The position numbers and the translations under genes were made by a program. The notes beneath the pieces are model-generated. The model was not told the DNA's origin, made no database searches, and saw only the letters and a list, made by a program, of their open reading frames with translations. Positions 46,344 through 59,601 of a stretch of DNA of 64,000 nucleotides are shown piece by piece; the stretch's first letter is position 1, and each line of letters begins with the position of its first letter. This stretch comes from Paralichthys olivaceus (taxonomy: Eukaryota > Chordata > Actinopteri > Pleuronectiformes > Paralichthyidae), in the NCBI RefSeq assembly GCF_024713975.1, contig NC_091096.1, positions 6,761,001 to 6,825,000 on the forward strand, read 5' to 3'.

Positions 46344-49300
46344 TCACACAAAGAGCACAGAGTAGGGAGGACAGTGGCAGCCCTCTGAAGACGACTCCCG
46401 TACCCAGGAACCATGACATCCTGGGACTGAAGCTGCTGCCCAGAACGTTCTGGGAAATAAAACAACTGTGTCAGACATGTGACGTGTTCATTACACTACA
46501 CTGCAGACATTAAGTATTGTTCATACTTTATGTGATGTGTAAAAATCCACTTTCTGTGAGAGTTTGAAGTGGTTATTGCAGGTGTCATATTGTTCTGATG
46601 GAATAAGTTTTAAATGACATTTTTACAAATGTTCTGGAAGGCATGTCCCTTCTATTTGATCCTAACTACAAGCACAGACCTAACACATATGATATTAGTT
46701 TTAACTCATGAGTTCTTAGACTCAGTGGTTGTGAATATAAAGGTATGTTTGAACATTTTTCAGTTATTATCTCTTTCCATTTTTTAAAACCAGTCTGCAG
46801 CTGAAAACCGGTCAACTAATGTGAACTCAGTGGATGAATGTATCTTCAGTGTCATGCTGGGTTTACCTGGTGCTCTCCCGGCCGTCCCCTCCACAGAGGT
46901 CGGACTTCGACATGGCGTCACTCTGACACTCAGCGCAGACCAGCCTCTCTCTCACAAGCTGAGCACTCCACAGTTTGAGTTTACATGCTGCACTGGCCTG
47001 TTTCACCCGCAGGTACACACAGTAACTGCAAGCACAGAGAGAGAAGGACACAATTAATGTATATATTCTCAGCTACTACATAGAAAGAAATAGCGCTAGA
47101 AACCTACATCTGCAACCAATGTGTAGCTGAGACACAGGAGATAGATCCAGAACAAATCCTCATCTTTAATTTCCAGATCTGTGGGATGAGTGCATTATGG
47201 GCCTTGGCAAAGGTCGGAGTTGTGTTTAGTGCCGTTCTAGTTTCTCTTTGAATTGAGTTTTGGACTTTAATCATTCTGCCTCTACATCAACAGACACAGG
47301 CCCCGCTCCACCTCCCTGCTGTTTAATCAATCCAGCTTGGCTTGACTGACGAAAGTCAAGCGGTGATCCAACCCAGCAAGCTGCACTCAACCAAGATTAT
47401 AAGCAGACAAAAGACAAATAAAAGATGCTGATAAGAGATGTGCTCCATTTGAAGATGATCCAGCGGAGTCACCTGCTGTTCCCTGACATCAACACAGTTC
47501 AGTCTGTGCACTGGGAACGATAATAAAGTCTTGTTTTCCTGATCACTGTGTTCTCTGGCAGACACTTTAACCTCCTGCACTATTTATTTTATCTGTGATT
47601 TAGTCAGCTGTGACAAAACACTGTGACCCTGTGGGGCAGTTCATCAAAGAAAACCTTCTCCGAAAGAATCCTGGAGATATTGTCCACCAGGAACTTTGAA
47701 AAATATATATTCTAATATCATGCAGTGTCAAATCTGATTTGGAGCAAATGTGAATAAAAAGCAGTGAACGATCAAAGTGGACAAGGTCGAGCAAAGTCTT
47801 CTAAGAACCTTGAAAGTATATTTTAGGCCTAATGGATTCTGTTGGACGTTTCGCATTAGCATAAGTATTTGGGATCTTTTTTTAAATTATACTGGAACAA
47901 CAAGTTTAATGACGTTCTATACACATGCACAATATGTTCACACACACACACACAAGGAATTTACCATGTCCCCTCTCTTTATTAGACTTAACAAAACCTA
48001 ACCAACCTCAAATGCTGTAGATTTTCATGCATAGCACTAAAATACTGTTGTGGCGTTCGACCACGCCACGGGGTTCCCCTCACGACAGCCAGAGACGGAC
48101 CAGTTCAACCATTGCGGGTTCCGAAACATCTTTTATTAATCAAGGCCAAACTGAACATACAAAACATAACTTAAATGGTCCAGCACTTTCTGCTGGACCT
48201 TTGGCTTAACCAAAGTCTCTCTTCCCAGTGTTCTTCTCGAGTCTCAGTGTTCTCTGCGTCTCAGAGCGTTCTTCTGAGTGTTCTCAGGGCGTTTCTTGTG
48301 TTCCCCGTTTTTTCCCCCCGAGGCAGCTCTGCTGCCTCCTTTTAAAGTCTGAGGATCAATCAGCTCACAGCTCTCACCTGTGCTGATTGATCCTCAGTGG
48401 TGCAGGTGAAGGTGCTCTCTCCGCCCCTTCACCTCCACAACTGTCCTGTCATAATAATTAATTCCTGATAGATTTAATGATTTCCAGAGATTAGAACAGG
48501 TCTTTCTATTAAGAACTGCAGGATAACTTCTGAATCTCTGTGAAATATCACTCCTCAGGATAATTTCAGGGAGATAATAATGGCAACTGTACGATCATCA
48601 TTTCAACTGGTGTAAACGTTCAATTCCCAAGTGGCCTGTGAATGCACCAAGTGTCTGTGCGAAACCTGAACTCTGTATCATCTGTATAATTTCTCACATT
48701 TATGAGTAATGTGCTTCCAATCCCCTGATGCTTTGTGCTTCAGTCAAAACAAAGGTTTCCGATGTCCAATTTAATCAGTGTAAAAAGGACGAGGGCCGTC
48801 AGGGACCCTGCCAGGATTTTACTCCTCTGCCTCTGATTTTTTTTTCCATCTCTGAGAACATCAGCAATCAGCGCAGGTCAAAGACGACGTCTACGCATGA
48901 AGGCCTTACCTTTCACATGGATTAAGGCTGCCTTATCAGTGAAGGTCAGCTCCTGATGCAAATCTTCAGAGACGGGGGTTCATGTTACATAGTCAAAGCA
49001 ATTTCAAGCGGATGTTCGCTATGGCAACCTTGGCCTTGGTCCTCTCTAATCTTTGGGGGATTTAAAGTGACATTAAAAACCAAGGAAACACTGATATGAA
49101 GCTCTATCAGAGAAGCTTCAGTGCAGCCTTGGAGCTCGCAGCTGGAGTCAAACAAAAACAGATATCTGAAATCTGACAGTTTTCTCAAATGAAATCATTG
49201 CTGTAAGAATCAGAATTGGGTTTTATTGCCAAGCAGGTTCCCACTTACAAGGAATTTGCTGTGGTATAAAAGGTATATTAATAAAGAAATATAGTAATTA

Positions 49301-51752
49301 GAGGATTCATATATTATTAGTTATAATTACATCGATAAGAACAAGTTTTTGGTGTTTTTATAAATATGTTTTTGAAATATTTTTGTCGCCAACAAACAGT
49401 CTCAGTACACAAGGATCTTTCAACACTTGACACAGTTCAACTGCAATTACTTCCTCTCTGCACTGATTGCACATGAAAGCCGGTCGTACAGAGGAAATCC
49501 AGTTGAGCCGGGTCAGTGGCGAGCTGTGTGTTTGTTTGCAGTCTGATAATAGAGGCCTTACCTGGCCTTCTCCTCCTTCATCAGCATGTGTGGTCGTCTC
49601 CACGGGTCTTTGAAGTTCCTCTTGAAAGAATCAGGCAGGATCTTCGCCACCTCTGAAAGTCAGGTGCGGGGATGGAGAGGTGGAAGTCAGATAACTTGCA
49701 CGAGTCAGTGGAAGCAGTAACCTCAAATATATGACTCAAAATGACTTATTATATAATCGTTTATTAATTCATTACAGTGATGTGATGTGCAGCGGAACTC
49801 TGGGTTCAACGGAAGTCTTTCCTGGTAAGTGTTAATTTGTGTTCTGGTGTTTCATTACCAGAAAAGTGCTTCAACATAGAGAACATAACGGAGGCATTTG
49901 ACACAGAACAGCTGGAGATAAGGCTTCGGAACAGATATGCCCAGATGTGTTGCTTAGAGTAAAACCAGAGAGAGAGAGGCATACCCCAGAGAATACTGAA
50001 ATGTGTCAGACTCAGAGCAGGAGTCGGCGCGTGCATGAATGCACGTGAACATAGTTAAAGTCATGTTCTTACCTTTGGCAGTGCTGCATATGGCGTTGTT
50101 TCCGAAGCATCCTCGACGCTGTTTGAGGTCTGGACAGGGCGTGCCTCCGTTTCTGGGGGGAACGGAAACTTGGCGACTCCTTTCTGTGCTGCCGACTCCA
50201 CACGGAGATGTGCATGATGACCAGGGACCCCATGATCCCACCACACAGTCAATGGCTGCTAGGGAAGCAGGAAAATACACAGATCACCTGAGGGGTTTTT
50301 GATAAACAGCAGCAGAAACTTAAATTAAAAAAAACATAATCTAATCCCTCTTCTTGTTTTTGGTTAAAGTTTGGTTCAATGTTTTGATCTGGGTTTGTTT
50401 GTCTGTCTGTTCAGATTTAGGATTATGAAAACACAGGATGGATTACCAGGAAACTTGGTGGAAGGATGTGATATGGGTCAAGACAGTAACATTTTTCGAT
50501 GTTTTCATCAAGTTCCAGGGGAATAATTCATTGTAGATGAAAAAAATCCTGAATATTTGGGGAAGTGATATCTTTGAATGTGTTATTTGGTGCAGCCTGA
50601 TGGAATTTGAAGGGACTGTTGGGCCGTGGAGGAGGTAAAGGTTCTACTGAGTGTGATTCTAATTTCATTTATTTCAAAGTTTAGTGTGAAGTGTAGAAGA
50701 CAAGCTCCAGCTGTGTTAGCATTACACGTCTTAAATGCTGAAGAATGAATGCTCCCTTACTCCAGATAATTCATTCCCTAATCGGTCCTGCCATGTCTTA
50801 CTGCATGACTGAAAGTGTGAGCTGCAACACATACCCAGATAAAGGCCTGCATGACATTGCACTGAGCATTTACTCAGGTGCATGGGTGCACAGGGACCCG
50901 GGTCATTACCATCGACTAATGTCAGACCAGCCCAAACCCCAGACTCAGGAAGTCTGCGACCCAGGTCAGATGGGTGGGGGGGGGGGGGTCTAATTTTGCA
51001 TCCTGTGTTTCCTTCTACCCCACACTTACACACACATACACACACAAATACAACATGACACATAAACACAGCAGCAGCAATCAGGCTCTCCTTGTTCAGT
51101 ACGCATTACATGGCAATTATATCAGGCTAAGAGGAAGCTGTATTAGTTAGATGGCTCCTCTGATCAAAGCCACAAGTCTCCAGCTGTAATCAGGCCTGGT
51201 CCGACACACACATATTTAATAGTGACAAACATTTAACGGCCTTGTTTTAAGGAGGAAGTGCAGCCTTAGTGAGCTGATAAACAAAGAAGGACAAAGGCTC
51301 TGGAGTGCTTCCACACAAATCAATACATGCAAATAAAGCATGTGTAACACGAGACAGGTTTTTCATGAAGTTAGTAGAATGGTCCTTCATATTTTCATGA
51401 AAGCAGGTGATCACAGTTTGAAGTTTGAAGCTTGAAGAAAATGGAGATGATGAATACTGTACACAACAACTGAATGTAATCCGATTAGTCTTTATACTCT
51501 CACCCTCACCATGCAACGCTGCAAGTGTTTAAGTACGTGTGTGTGTGTGTGTGTGTGTGTGAACAGGAGAAAAACCGAGAGAAAGGGAGCTTTCAAGGTA
51601 CCGCCTGTTCAGTTCATTCCCATGGTCCCGTTGGGGTTTCGGAGGGGGGGGGTGGCTGTCTCAGTGACACAGCCGATCCACAAAGCCACTGTGGAATCTC
51701 TGCATTCCTGCACATTAGTGCTGCCCACCTGACACTCGCCTTTCCCAGATCA

Positions 51753-51802
<50 letters not shown>

Positions 51803-54800
51803 ACACACACATACACATCGAAAACAAGTCCTGTCAGATGAACCCACCCACTTGGACTTGTTCCATCTTCAGTCATCGCCCTAAAACCCACAGACGAACA
51901 CGTTTCTCTGTGTAGAGTGACATGAAGTTTCTTCAAGGAACACTGAAGGGCGTGATCCCATCAAAACCCCACAACCGTATTAACTTCCTCCTCCTCCTCC
52001 TCCTCCTCCTCTTATCCTCTTATCCTTGCTCCTGTCTCCTTGCCTTTCCTTCCCTCTCCTGCATCCTCTGACGTTCACAAGACCAGTTTCTATGTTGCTG
52101 TTTCTCTTTCTCATAGTGGGAAGAAAACACAATCAAACATGGCAGAAGTGGTCTTCACAGCTGAGGAAGAGTGAACCAGTGGAGTTCCAGGGCTGTTATC
52201 CCTCTGATGGACACAGACGTACATGCAAACAGGACTCAGGTTCTGTCTGGAAGTCTCAGCCTGTCGCCCCCCCAAGTCACCAGAGGTCACAAGGTAATTA
52301 CCAATCTGTGGTGGTCCACAGCTCTCGCTCTCTCTCTGGTACCACCGCTGCGACAGTTCCACCGAGCACATGATAACCCTGCTGACAGCCTGACACAGCC
52401 TGACCCACACTACAGCTCACAGCCACCGGTGTCCCCTGTTTCCATTGTTGAAGAGAAAGTCCCCTGCTGGAAAGTACGCCACCACCTCTGACCTCTGACC
52501 CTAATACAGGAAACAAATGGCACTCGTTGTCAGCATGTTAAGCTTTTGTTTTTTTCAATGAGCTGATACTTTTACAACGTGTTTAAAAATGTTTTATCTT
52601 GAAGGAGACAGTTTTATCTGTGGATGTGTCTGCTCTAATCTACTGAAGCACAACGTTAACGTAAACTTTGAAACAGTCAAAACACTCAAAAGAAATGAAG
52701 CATTTCAATTACATATAAAAGTTCCAAACAACTTTATTACATTTTATTTATTAAGTTAAAGTAAATAAATCAAATTAATTGAGAGTGGTACTTTGCTTTT
52801 TACACTGTGATCCTTTAATATGTAATTGAATTACATAAAATTGATGTTTAGGGCTTCATTTGTTTTCAGTGCAAAATAAATGTATTTCACTGGAATTTAA
52901 GGCCCTGAAGATGTTTTTCCTCAATCAACTACTTAGTGAGTTAGTGAAGGGATCCCACTGAAACAGTTGAGACTTTGCTTGGACAAAGTTTGTGGCTATT
53001 TTCATGGCAGCTGGCAGAGCTTCAGACAAACACCACGTATACTGAAACACTGCGTTACTGAATGTGTATCCAGCATCAGCACTTTTATCTCCCAACTTGT
53101 CAGCCAGTTTCCTCTCACACTTGTTACAGTCAGATACTGGTGCACTATCTTGCTTTTTCCCATTTGCATTCCTTTGCTTTTTCTCTCCCTCTCCTTGAAT
53201 CCTGCTTCCATTTTAGGGTTTCGCGACAAAAGAGGTATCAGTCCTGCCCGCCCAATTTGCTTTATCTTTTTCTCCCTTTATCACTTTGTCCCACTCTCTC
53301 CCTTGTTCTTTCTCCTCCATCTGTCTCCTTTTTTTGTGGACCTGCTTTCCACTTTCCCTCCCCCTCCTTGGGCCACCGCCGCCCCCACGTCTCCTCTCTG
53401 ATGGGACCCAGATGTCGAGCTGCTCTGGAGGACCACTGCACCTCAAAACCTCCACAGTAACCCGGCCTCCCTCCCAAAGGGAAGTGCTGGGCCGCGGTCC
53501 CATCAGACAAGCCCTATAATGTTTGGCAACACAATAAGCCTGTTAATAGGGGTGAGGGACTAGGGACTGAGCCCTAATAACAGGTTAGCACATAAATGTT
53601 TCCTGTAGACACCTTGAAAAGAGGAGCCAACCAAACCAACTCATTAAAAGGATTCATTCCAAACACAGCTGGGTCAGGTTTTCTGTTGAAATAACAGGAC
53701 CGAAGGTGATGTTTGCATCACGTCGCCTCCCGACACTTTGTTATAAGGATTATAGCAGCAGACATGGTACACAAACTCGTGCATCCATCCTGAACACTGG
53801 CTCCTACCTGCAGAAACATGACGGTAAGCTGTCTCCAGCAGCTGGCCCATTGCAGTCAAGCTTGGCAAAAACATCCACTAGTCATAGCGGTAAAGGTTAA
53901 AGAACATGTGGGAAGCGAGGAGGAGGAGGAGGAGGGAGTGAAGGTAGATGGACAGAAGCAAACATCGAGGTATGACAACATACTGTGCCCTGGAGGAAAG
54001 GAAGAGGAGCAGAAGAGTCAGCAGGGGAAACAGATGAATGATGAGCAAACCCCTGGTGTATCTGAGGCAGAGGCTACAATATGTCATCCTGCTGTAATGA
54101 GAATTACCAGACTCCACTGGCGGCAGGGAGAGGAGAGGAGTTTGTGAGGAGGAATGAGGAATTACGGACTCGCTGTAAAGCAGAGATGAAAATAATGTGA
54201 TAAAAAAGAAGTAGAGTATAATTCATTCGTGACATCCAGTGCTCGAAACCTTTGTGGTGTTTTTAGTTCATCCTCTTAACCTGCCTCCTCCTCCACTTCT
54301 GCCTCAGACAGTCATTTCCTTTATTTGCCAGAATGCCCTTTAGCTTCCCTCAGTGACCCGGTAGCTATAGAATAGGGCAAAGAAAACAAGAGCCCAGAAT
54401 AATCTAGCCCCCGAAAAAATGTCTCACATCTGGTGTTGAAGATGCAACTCAAATGTGCAGCGAGGCCTCTGTCAGTAGAGAAATAAACATCTTCTCAACA
54501 ATCATTTATTTGTCCATACGTGACTCTTTAGTTTAAAACTTTTCAGCTCAGCAGGGAAGTTTAATAACTGTTAATTGTTAAACTATTTTGCCAAGATTAA
54601 AAAAATACACAGTCACAGTTTGATCTTCACCAAATTGCACACACTTATAAATACCTAAAGATGTGGGGTTCTATTATCAATACCCATGAATTATCATAAC
54701 GCCACGATGGTCAAATCCGCACATACATTTAATGGATTATTTTCCTGCATCCTTCCACCATGTTTCGTGATAATCCATCCAGCAGTTTGTATAATCTTGT

Positions 54801-57684
54801 TTACGATCTGGACAGGGGGGAAATATACATATTGTTATAGATGATAACCAGAGTTAACTTGACTGTTGACCTGAAAGACAGCAAAGCTCTGCAACTCATC
54901 CCTATAATTTCCAATGCATCCAAAAACCTTTTTAACATGTTTCCACAAACACCAAACAAACACCACCGTTCATTCAAGTGCAGAAATAATTAATTCCCTT
55001 TCAGAAAGTAACGTATGCCCATCGATGACAATTTAAAAAAAACACAGATTTTTGCCAGAATTGCAGCAAAACGTGAGTTGTAGGGAGGATTGTTTTCCCT
55101 TTAAACATTCCAGCACGACTCCTCACAGCTCTTAACAGCAACAACTTCTGACTTATGTCTGCTGCCATGCACAGGAACATCCTCCGCACTGTTTACTCAC
55201 AGCACCACATTCCTGCCAAATACTTCATTAGAGCAACATCTGCAGAGAGAACGGTATCGCTCTCTGAAGAGCTCTGAGAGTTTAGGTCCAAGTGGTACAA
55301 ACAGTCTGCTGCTGCATTCTCTGTCTCTCCTCTGATGTCACCCACTCCACGCTCTTTGCTCGGCTTCAGCTGACACGTGTTAATTACAGACTGTGACAGA
55401 CGGCACACAGTCAGACTCCTTGATGCGTTACAGAGCCGCAGGATCAGCATCAGATAAAGTCTCGGTGTAATGTGGGTGAGAAAATATCAGGTTGTTTTGA
55501 TGGAATTGAGCCAAGCCACAAGATGCATGCTGTGTTTACACTGTAAAGATGCTCCGGAAGTCAAGGTGCTTGCGTTGCTCGTGCTCATTGGTCCATACAA
55601 GGTTCAAAGGTCATGGTCGACTGACCATAACTCGTGTTCGTTCCAGACCGCAAAAGCCTCATCAAAGTCTTTTCTAAGCACTGACATGACTTTCAGAAAT
55701 TATAAATAATTATATTGAGCATATATTTCTTGATTCACAGTAACCACATGTGTCTGGAAAACACTGTTCAACCTGTAACATCTGCATGGCACCATCATGA
55801 GACTATTTTCTGAGCTGTATCACATCGGAGCGACGCAGCCCTGATCTGGCACGTGATCAAACCGATGCACATGGCAGCCGTGAGCTGACCTCTGAGGGAC
55901 CAGCTGCTGTTGAACGATACAGTGATGACTCAACACTGACCCGAGGTCCTTTTCCTGCGCTTAATCTGTTCAGTTTCGACTTGGCAGACACATGGGATGA
56001 ATAATGTGATACCTGGAGTCCACTCAGCTGGATGATGAATACTTTGACTGAGGACACCATGAGAGCAATGCGAGAGTACGTGCACTTATGCGGAGAAACT
56101 TTACTTCAAGAAGCATAAATACAACTTTGTGTTTGTGCAATATTACCTATTAAATGGAAAATGTTAGATTGTCACAGTTTCTTAGAATTTCTGCATCTGA
56201 AGAGCTATTCTTGTGTCCTTGCTTCTTTTTCTATCTAAAATTGCCGCTTGATAAGAAAAGTTAAATGATGCTTCATGAGATGGAATATTTCTCTCTTTTT
56301 CATTCTACAAATACAATAACAAAAAAATCAGAATTGGGGCTTTATATTCCCTTCAACATACAGATTTGTTTTTACTGAAATGAAGACATCATCATTTAAT
56401 AAAGCCATATGCTACATAAGACAAGTTATAATGTGAAGTATCGAAAGAAAAGTCATTAAAATGTGCGAAATAATATGTGGTTTTAGTCGGGGATTAACAG
56501 GTGGTTCAGATATTGTTGCAGATAGGTTTGAAAAAGTGTATTAGTACTTCCATCGCAGTATTTTGTACACACTTCTCAGTGATTGATTTAAGCCTTTTCA
56601 CCTCTCCAACACATATCCAGGTAAACAATGTGTAAACTCAATGTGCCTAAATAGAAGGACTGCTTTAAAAAGCTCTTTAACTCGTCAAATGTCCCTGCAG
56701 GTGCTTGTTAGTGTGCACTTAAGGTGAGGGTCACACCCTGAGTGCACTCATACACATAATGTCCTTGTGAACTTGAGATGTTTCAACGTTCTGTATAAGA
56801 ACAGCTTCAGTTACAAGTCTGACTGTTTCCCGTGTTACATCTCAGACACACAGCTCGGCTTAAATCCTGACCATCTTTGGCAGTCTGGTTTCCATGGTGT
56901 CCGCTCCCTCATTTGTCCTTATATAGCAGCAGCCGGGATGCTGAGGGAAGAAGTTACCTTAACTCACATATTAGGAGTCTGAGAACTACTTTAATTTCAT
57001 GACTCAAAGAAGCGTTTATATTTGGTTTGTTCTTTGTTGTGATCACTCACTCCACTGTCCAGCACTTTCAGGTTGTGCAATTTGTAGCTTTGATGTGAAG
57101 GCCAAGGGTCAAGCCTACAAACTTGAAAACACATAAACACAAGCTGCTGGTGGAAAACACTGAACCATGAAGACAGCAGATAGCCCTCGAATGGTCATCT
57201 CTGGCTACCCACTTAAAACAAACAGCTATAATGGGCGCACTGGAGACAGCTATGTGTAGTATGTCTCACTGTCTCTGTGTCACCTCACTGCCAGCCGTCT
57301 CTGGCTCTAAGTGGACAACAAGGAACAACAAGTGTCTCTGGACAGGATACACATTCTCTACAGCTCATGATGTTAACTGTAACAAAAAGTACCTGAAGTT
57401 ATTTGACGTCAGATTTATAGAACAAGCAACTCACCAGATATTTGGCACACACGCTGATAGTCCTCGCAGCAGTCTCCGGTCTTCTGACAGTAGGTATCAC
57501 AGTAGCACACTGTTTTTCTCTTGCTGTACTCGGAGCAGTCGTTATTCCGGCCGGTGCAGCAGTTCGGGCTCTCCCTCTCCCTGCAGCCCGCGTCCGCCCC
57601 TGGAACAATCTCCGCGCAGAAAAACACCAAATATCCACAAACGACGAACCCAAGACGCGCCGAGCTCCATCCACGCGCTCCCAT
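46344..57684 (-). CDS. sbspon: Somatomedin B and thrombospondin type 1 domain protein
   Basis: Predicted secreted matrix-type protein; function in this family is poorly known. Coding exons in transcript order: 57435-57684, 50073-50258, 49562-49652, 46867-47025, 46344-46449; phases agree and total 792 bases, 263 residues (human SBSPON 264 by recollection). A signal peptide covers about 1-33. A somatomedin B domain follows (34-80) with ten cysteines, two more than the classic eight, as in SBSPON. Then a TSP1 repeat (88-141) with WGPW (93-96), the tryptophan motif usually C-mannosylated, and CxxxCG. A basic linker has KRNFKDPWRRPH. The C-terminal Cys-rich part has CAEC (206-209) and ends CHCPPYSVLFV. 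Similarity to human SBSPON looks modest (by eye a third to two fifths), and its neighbours differ from human SBSPON, so it may be a fish paralogue. Start: the first ATG upstream of the signal peptide. Confidence 0.9.
47026..49561 (-). other. sbspon-like intron 3
   Basis: Contains the solo LTR described separately and a small perfect hairpin GCTTGACT-GACGAA-AGTCAAGC near 47,338-47,360. No exon-like sequence is otherwise visible. Confidence 0.6.
48049..48439 (-). mobile_element. Solo LTR of a retroelement with 5-bp target duplication
   Basis: A 391-base element bounded by TGTGG and CCACA, with the identical flank ACTGT on each side (48,044-48,048 and 48,440-48,444). Read on the minus strand it has the order of an LTR: a TATA-like TTTAAAAGG (about 48,337-48,346), then AATAAA (48,132-48,137), then a short GC-rich end. 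It has no internal coding region, primer site or second LTR, so it is a solo LTR left by recombination. Three perfect hairpins lie inside: 16-bp arms 48,349-48,364/48,382-48,397; 8-bp arms 48,320-48,327/48,331-48,338; 9-bp arms 48,177-48,185/48,191-48,199. A 5-bp duplication fits Ty3/gypsy-type elements, but other LTR groups cannot be excluded. Confidence 0.88.
50259..57434 (-). other. sbspon-like intron 1
   Basis: A 7.2 kb intron separating the somatomedin B and TSP1 exons. It holds a 13-base G run (50,976-50,988), the GT/CA microsatellite pair near 51.5-51.8 kb, a CTC triplet run near 51,988-52,012, Pro/Ser-rich low-complexity sequence at 53,160-53,400, and a GGAGGA run near 53,920. Frames up to 144 codons exist but are low complexity. 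I see no second gene. Confidence 0.6.
51537..51818. repeat. (GT)n and inverted (CA)n microsatellite pair
   Basis: A (GT)n at 51,537-51,560 is followed about 190 bases later by an interrupted (CA)n at about 51,754-51,818. Confidence 0.95.
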
Positions 57685-57968
57685 GACGGAAACTTCTCTG
57701 GGTCCACTTGCTCCACGCGCACGCACTCTGCTGGTGTATCCTTCACTTTGGGTCGTGCTTGAAACTAGATTACACTATCACGTCGAAGATTATGTTTTCT
57801 ATATAGAATCCAAGCACAACATGGTCCTATTCACGAGGAGAACGAGATGACTGCTGCGTTGAACAACTGATGCGTAAAAGTGGAGCTTGTGTGCGCACCA
57901 GCTCTCCTCCTCTGTCGGACACCGCCCCTTGGAGCTACTGTTGGTTATTGGGAAAGACTTACAGTACA

Positions 57969-58002
<34 letters not shown>

Positions 58003-58600
58003 ATTGGGCTTGTTTGCGCAATATGTCAAAAACAAGCACAGAATCAAGTTATATAATTTCTAACAATGTATTGCACCACTAATATATGCAAAACATACAC
58101 ATATATAGACATTCATAGTGACTTGCATTGTTGCACCAAAGCTGGGACGACCAACATTTCAAGGAATCCAAAACTGCTGTGAAAAGACAAGTGCATCTCG
58201 GGTGTTTTCACTACAATTTCTGCAGGAAGCGATGTGAAGACACCTCAAACCTTTGAGTTCAGTCTGAGCTCCCTGTCAGGAAAACACATTCAGCACCACG
58301 GACAGCGGCGCGGCCACTTTATAAAAAATAATAATAATTAAATAAAAGAGAGATTCACCGGAACAAGGTTCAGTCCGCAGGAACTTGAAGAAAGTGAAGT
58401 GGTCCCTGCTGAGCTGCAGCATCAAACCCATCTCCACTGATCCCGCAGAAGTCAGCCTATCGAGAGAAAGACTGGAGAACAATAAGATTACTTCCACTTC
58501 ACCGGCTCCGAGTGAATGGAGGCTGTGGAGGAGAAACTGAGCTACTGTAAAAGAGCAGCAGCACGAGAGAGACACAAGACAACTTATATCCAGATAAGTG
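57685..58600 (-). promoter_or_regulatory. sbspon: sbspon-like 5' flank
   Basis: Upstream of the start codon on the minus strand. A CCAAT box (minus CCAATAACCAA, about 57,942-57,952) and a (CT)n run at 57,970-57,999 lie within 320 bases of the ATG. The transcription start is not resolved. A GC patch at 58,295-58,315 precedes CTTTATAAAAAATA on the plus strand, but no exon follows convincingly. Confidence 0.35.
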
Positions 58601-59460
58601 GTAAAACAAAGATTAGATTTGACAATGTTTGAATATCAGAGGTTGCTGGGAAAGTGTTAAACATTAGATGCACTGCTTCATATACTCTATAAGCAAATAT
58701 TGTGTAAAAACACGTATGAGATATATGGTAGTGCAATGGTTGGGGTCTGAACCCCCATCCCCCAAACACCCAGTGGGGTAAGAAGGCTTTTCTTTACATG
58801 TCAACCTCTTTGGGATCTTGGAAAATAAGGAGGAAAATGTTTTTTTTAATTCACATTCATGTAAAAAGTTGTTGTGAGATCACAAGGAGATTCTCCTTCA
58901 TTTAAGTGTTGCCATATGAAACCATCACTTTATCTCAATTACACCGAAAGGAAGAAATAAAGATCCTGTGTGTTACTGATCAGTTGTGAAAAATAGAACA
59001 TCTATAACCAGAAAAGTGTTTTCTTTGTCTGAGGGCTCCCAAGATGTGATAGTTGTTCAATAACTAATCACTTTTTTGCTCACATCTGGATTGTCCTGAT
59101 TCCTCAAGTCTCAATGGTTAAGAGCCACTGACGTATACGTTTAATGAGCTGTTGTACGTTTGATTCCTGTGAGTCTTAACTTGATGAGATTTTTTTTTTC
59201 TTTCTCACTTTTGAAACAATGTCTCCAGCAGCAGAGGGGAGAGATGGGGGAGGAGGGGTGATGATGTTAGGATGAAGAGGGGGATAGTGGGGGCTCGGAC
59301 CCTCCTCATAAAGACCTATTGTACAGATATGAAGGGAGAGAGGAGGCGTCTCTCATCACTGATGTGAATGTGCCAGAGGATGAAGGAGGGAGAGGATCAC
59401 AGATGTGTTTGAGTCTCTGGCAACAGCTCCCCCTAGTGTTTAAAATGGATCTTATCATAT
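58601..59460. other. Intergenic stretch
   Basis: No gene seen. A phrase near 58,730-58,770 (GTAGTGCAATGGTTGGGG) recalls a tRNA A box but lacks a properly spaced B box. A purine-rich GAGG segment lies at 59,220-59,400. Confidence 0.5.
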
Positions 59461-59601
59461 CTATTTAAGTCTCACCACTTCATTCTGTCATCTCAGATTC
59501 TCTCTCTCCTTATTATCAACCATTATTCTGCTGTGTGGTTCACTGATGCTCCACCGTCCGACGCCTTCACACCTTCACACCTGTGGAGCAAAATAAACAA
59601 A
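59461..59601 (+). promoter_or_regulatory. Candidate TATA promoter with first exon and splice donor
   Basis: CTATTTAAG (59,461-59,469) is TATA-like. An initiator-type TCAGATT (59,493-59,499) lies with its A about 32 bases from the TATA start, the standard spacing. A pyrimidine-rich segment then ends in a near-perfect donor, AAAG/TAAGT, with GT at 59,602. This would be a roughly 107-base untranslated first exon of a plus-strand transcript running antisense to slc25a1. No following exon was identified, so this is a hypothesis. Confidence 0.3.

Noticed and set aside
57415..57726. Longer N terminus for the sbspon-like protein (MRARGASGPREVSV)
   Set aside because: The extra start is not ATG on inspection; the ATG at 57,682-57,684 directly precedes the signal peptide.
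58728..58775. tRNA or tRNA-derived SINE
   Set aside because: An A-box-like phrase is present but no B box at proper spacing and no cloverleaf could be drawn.
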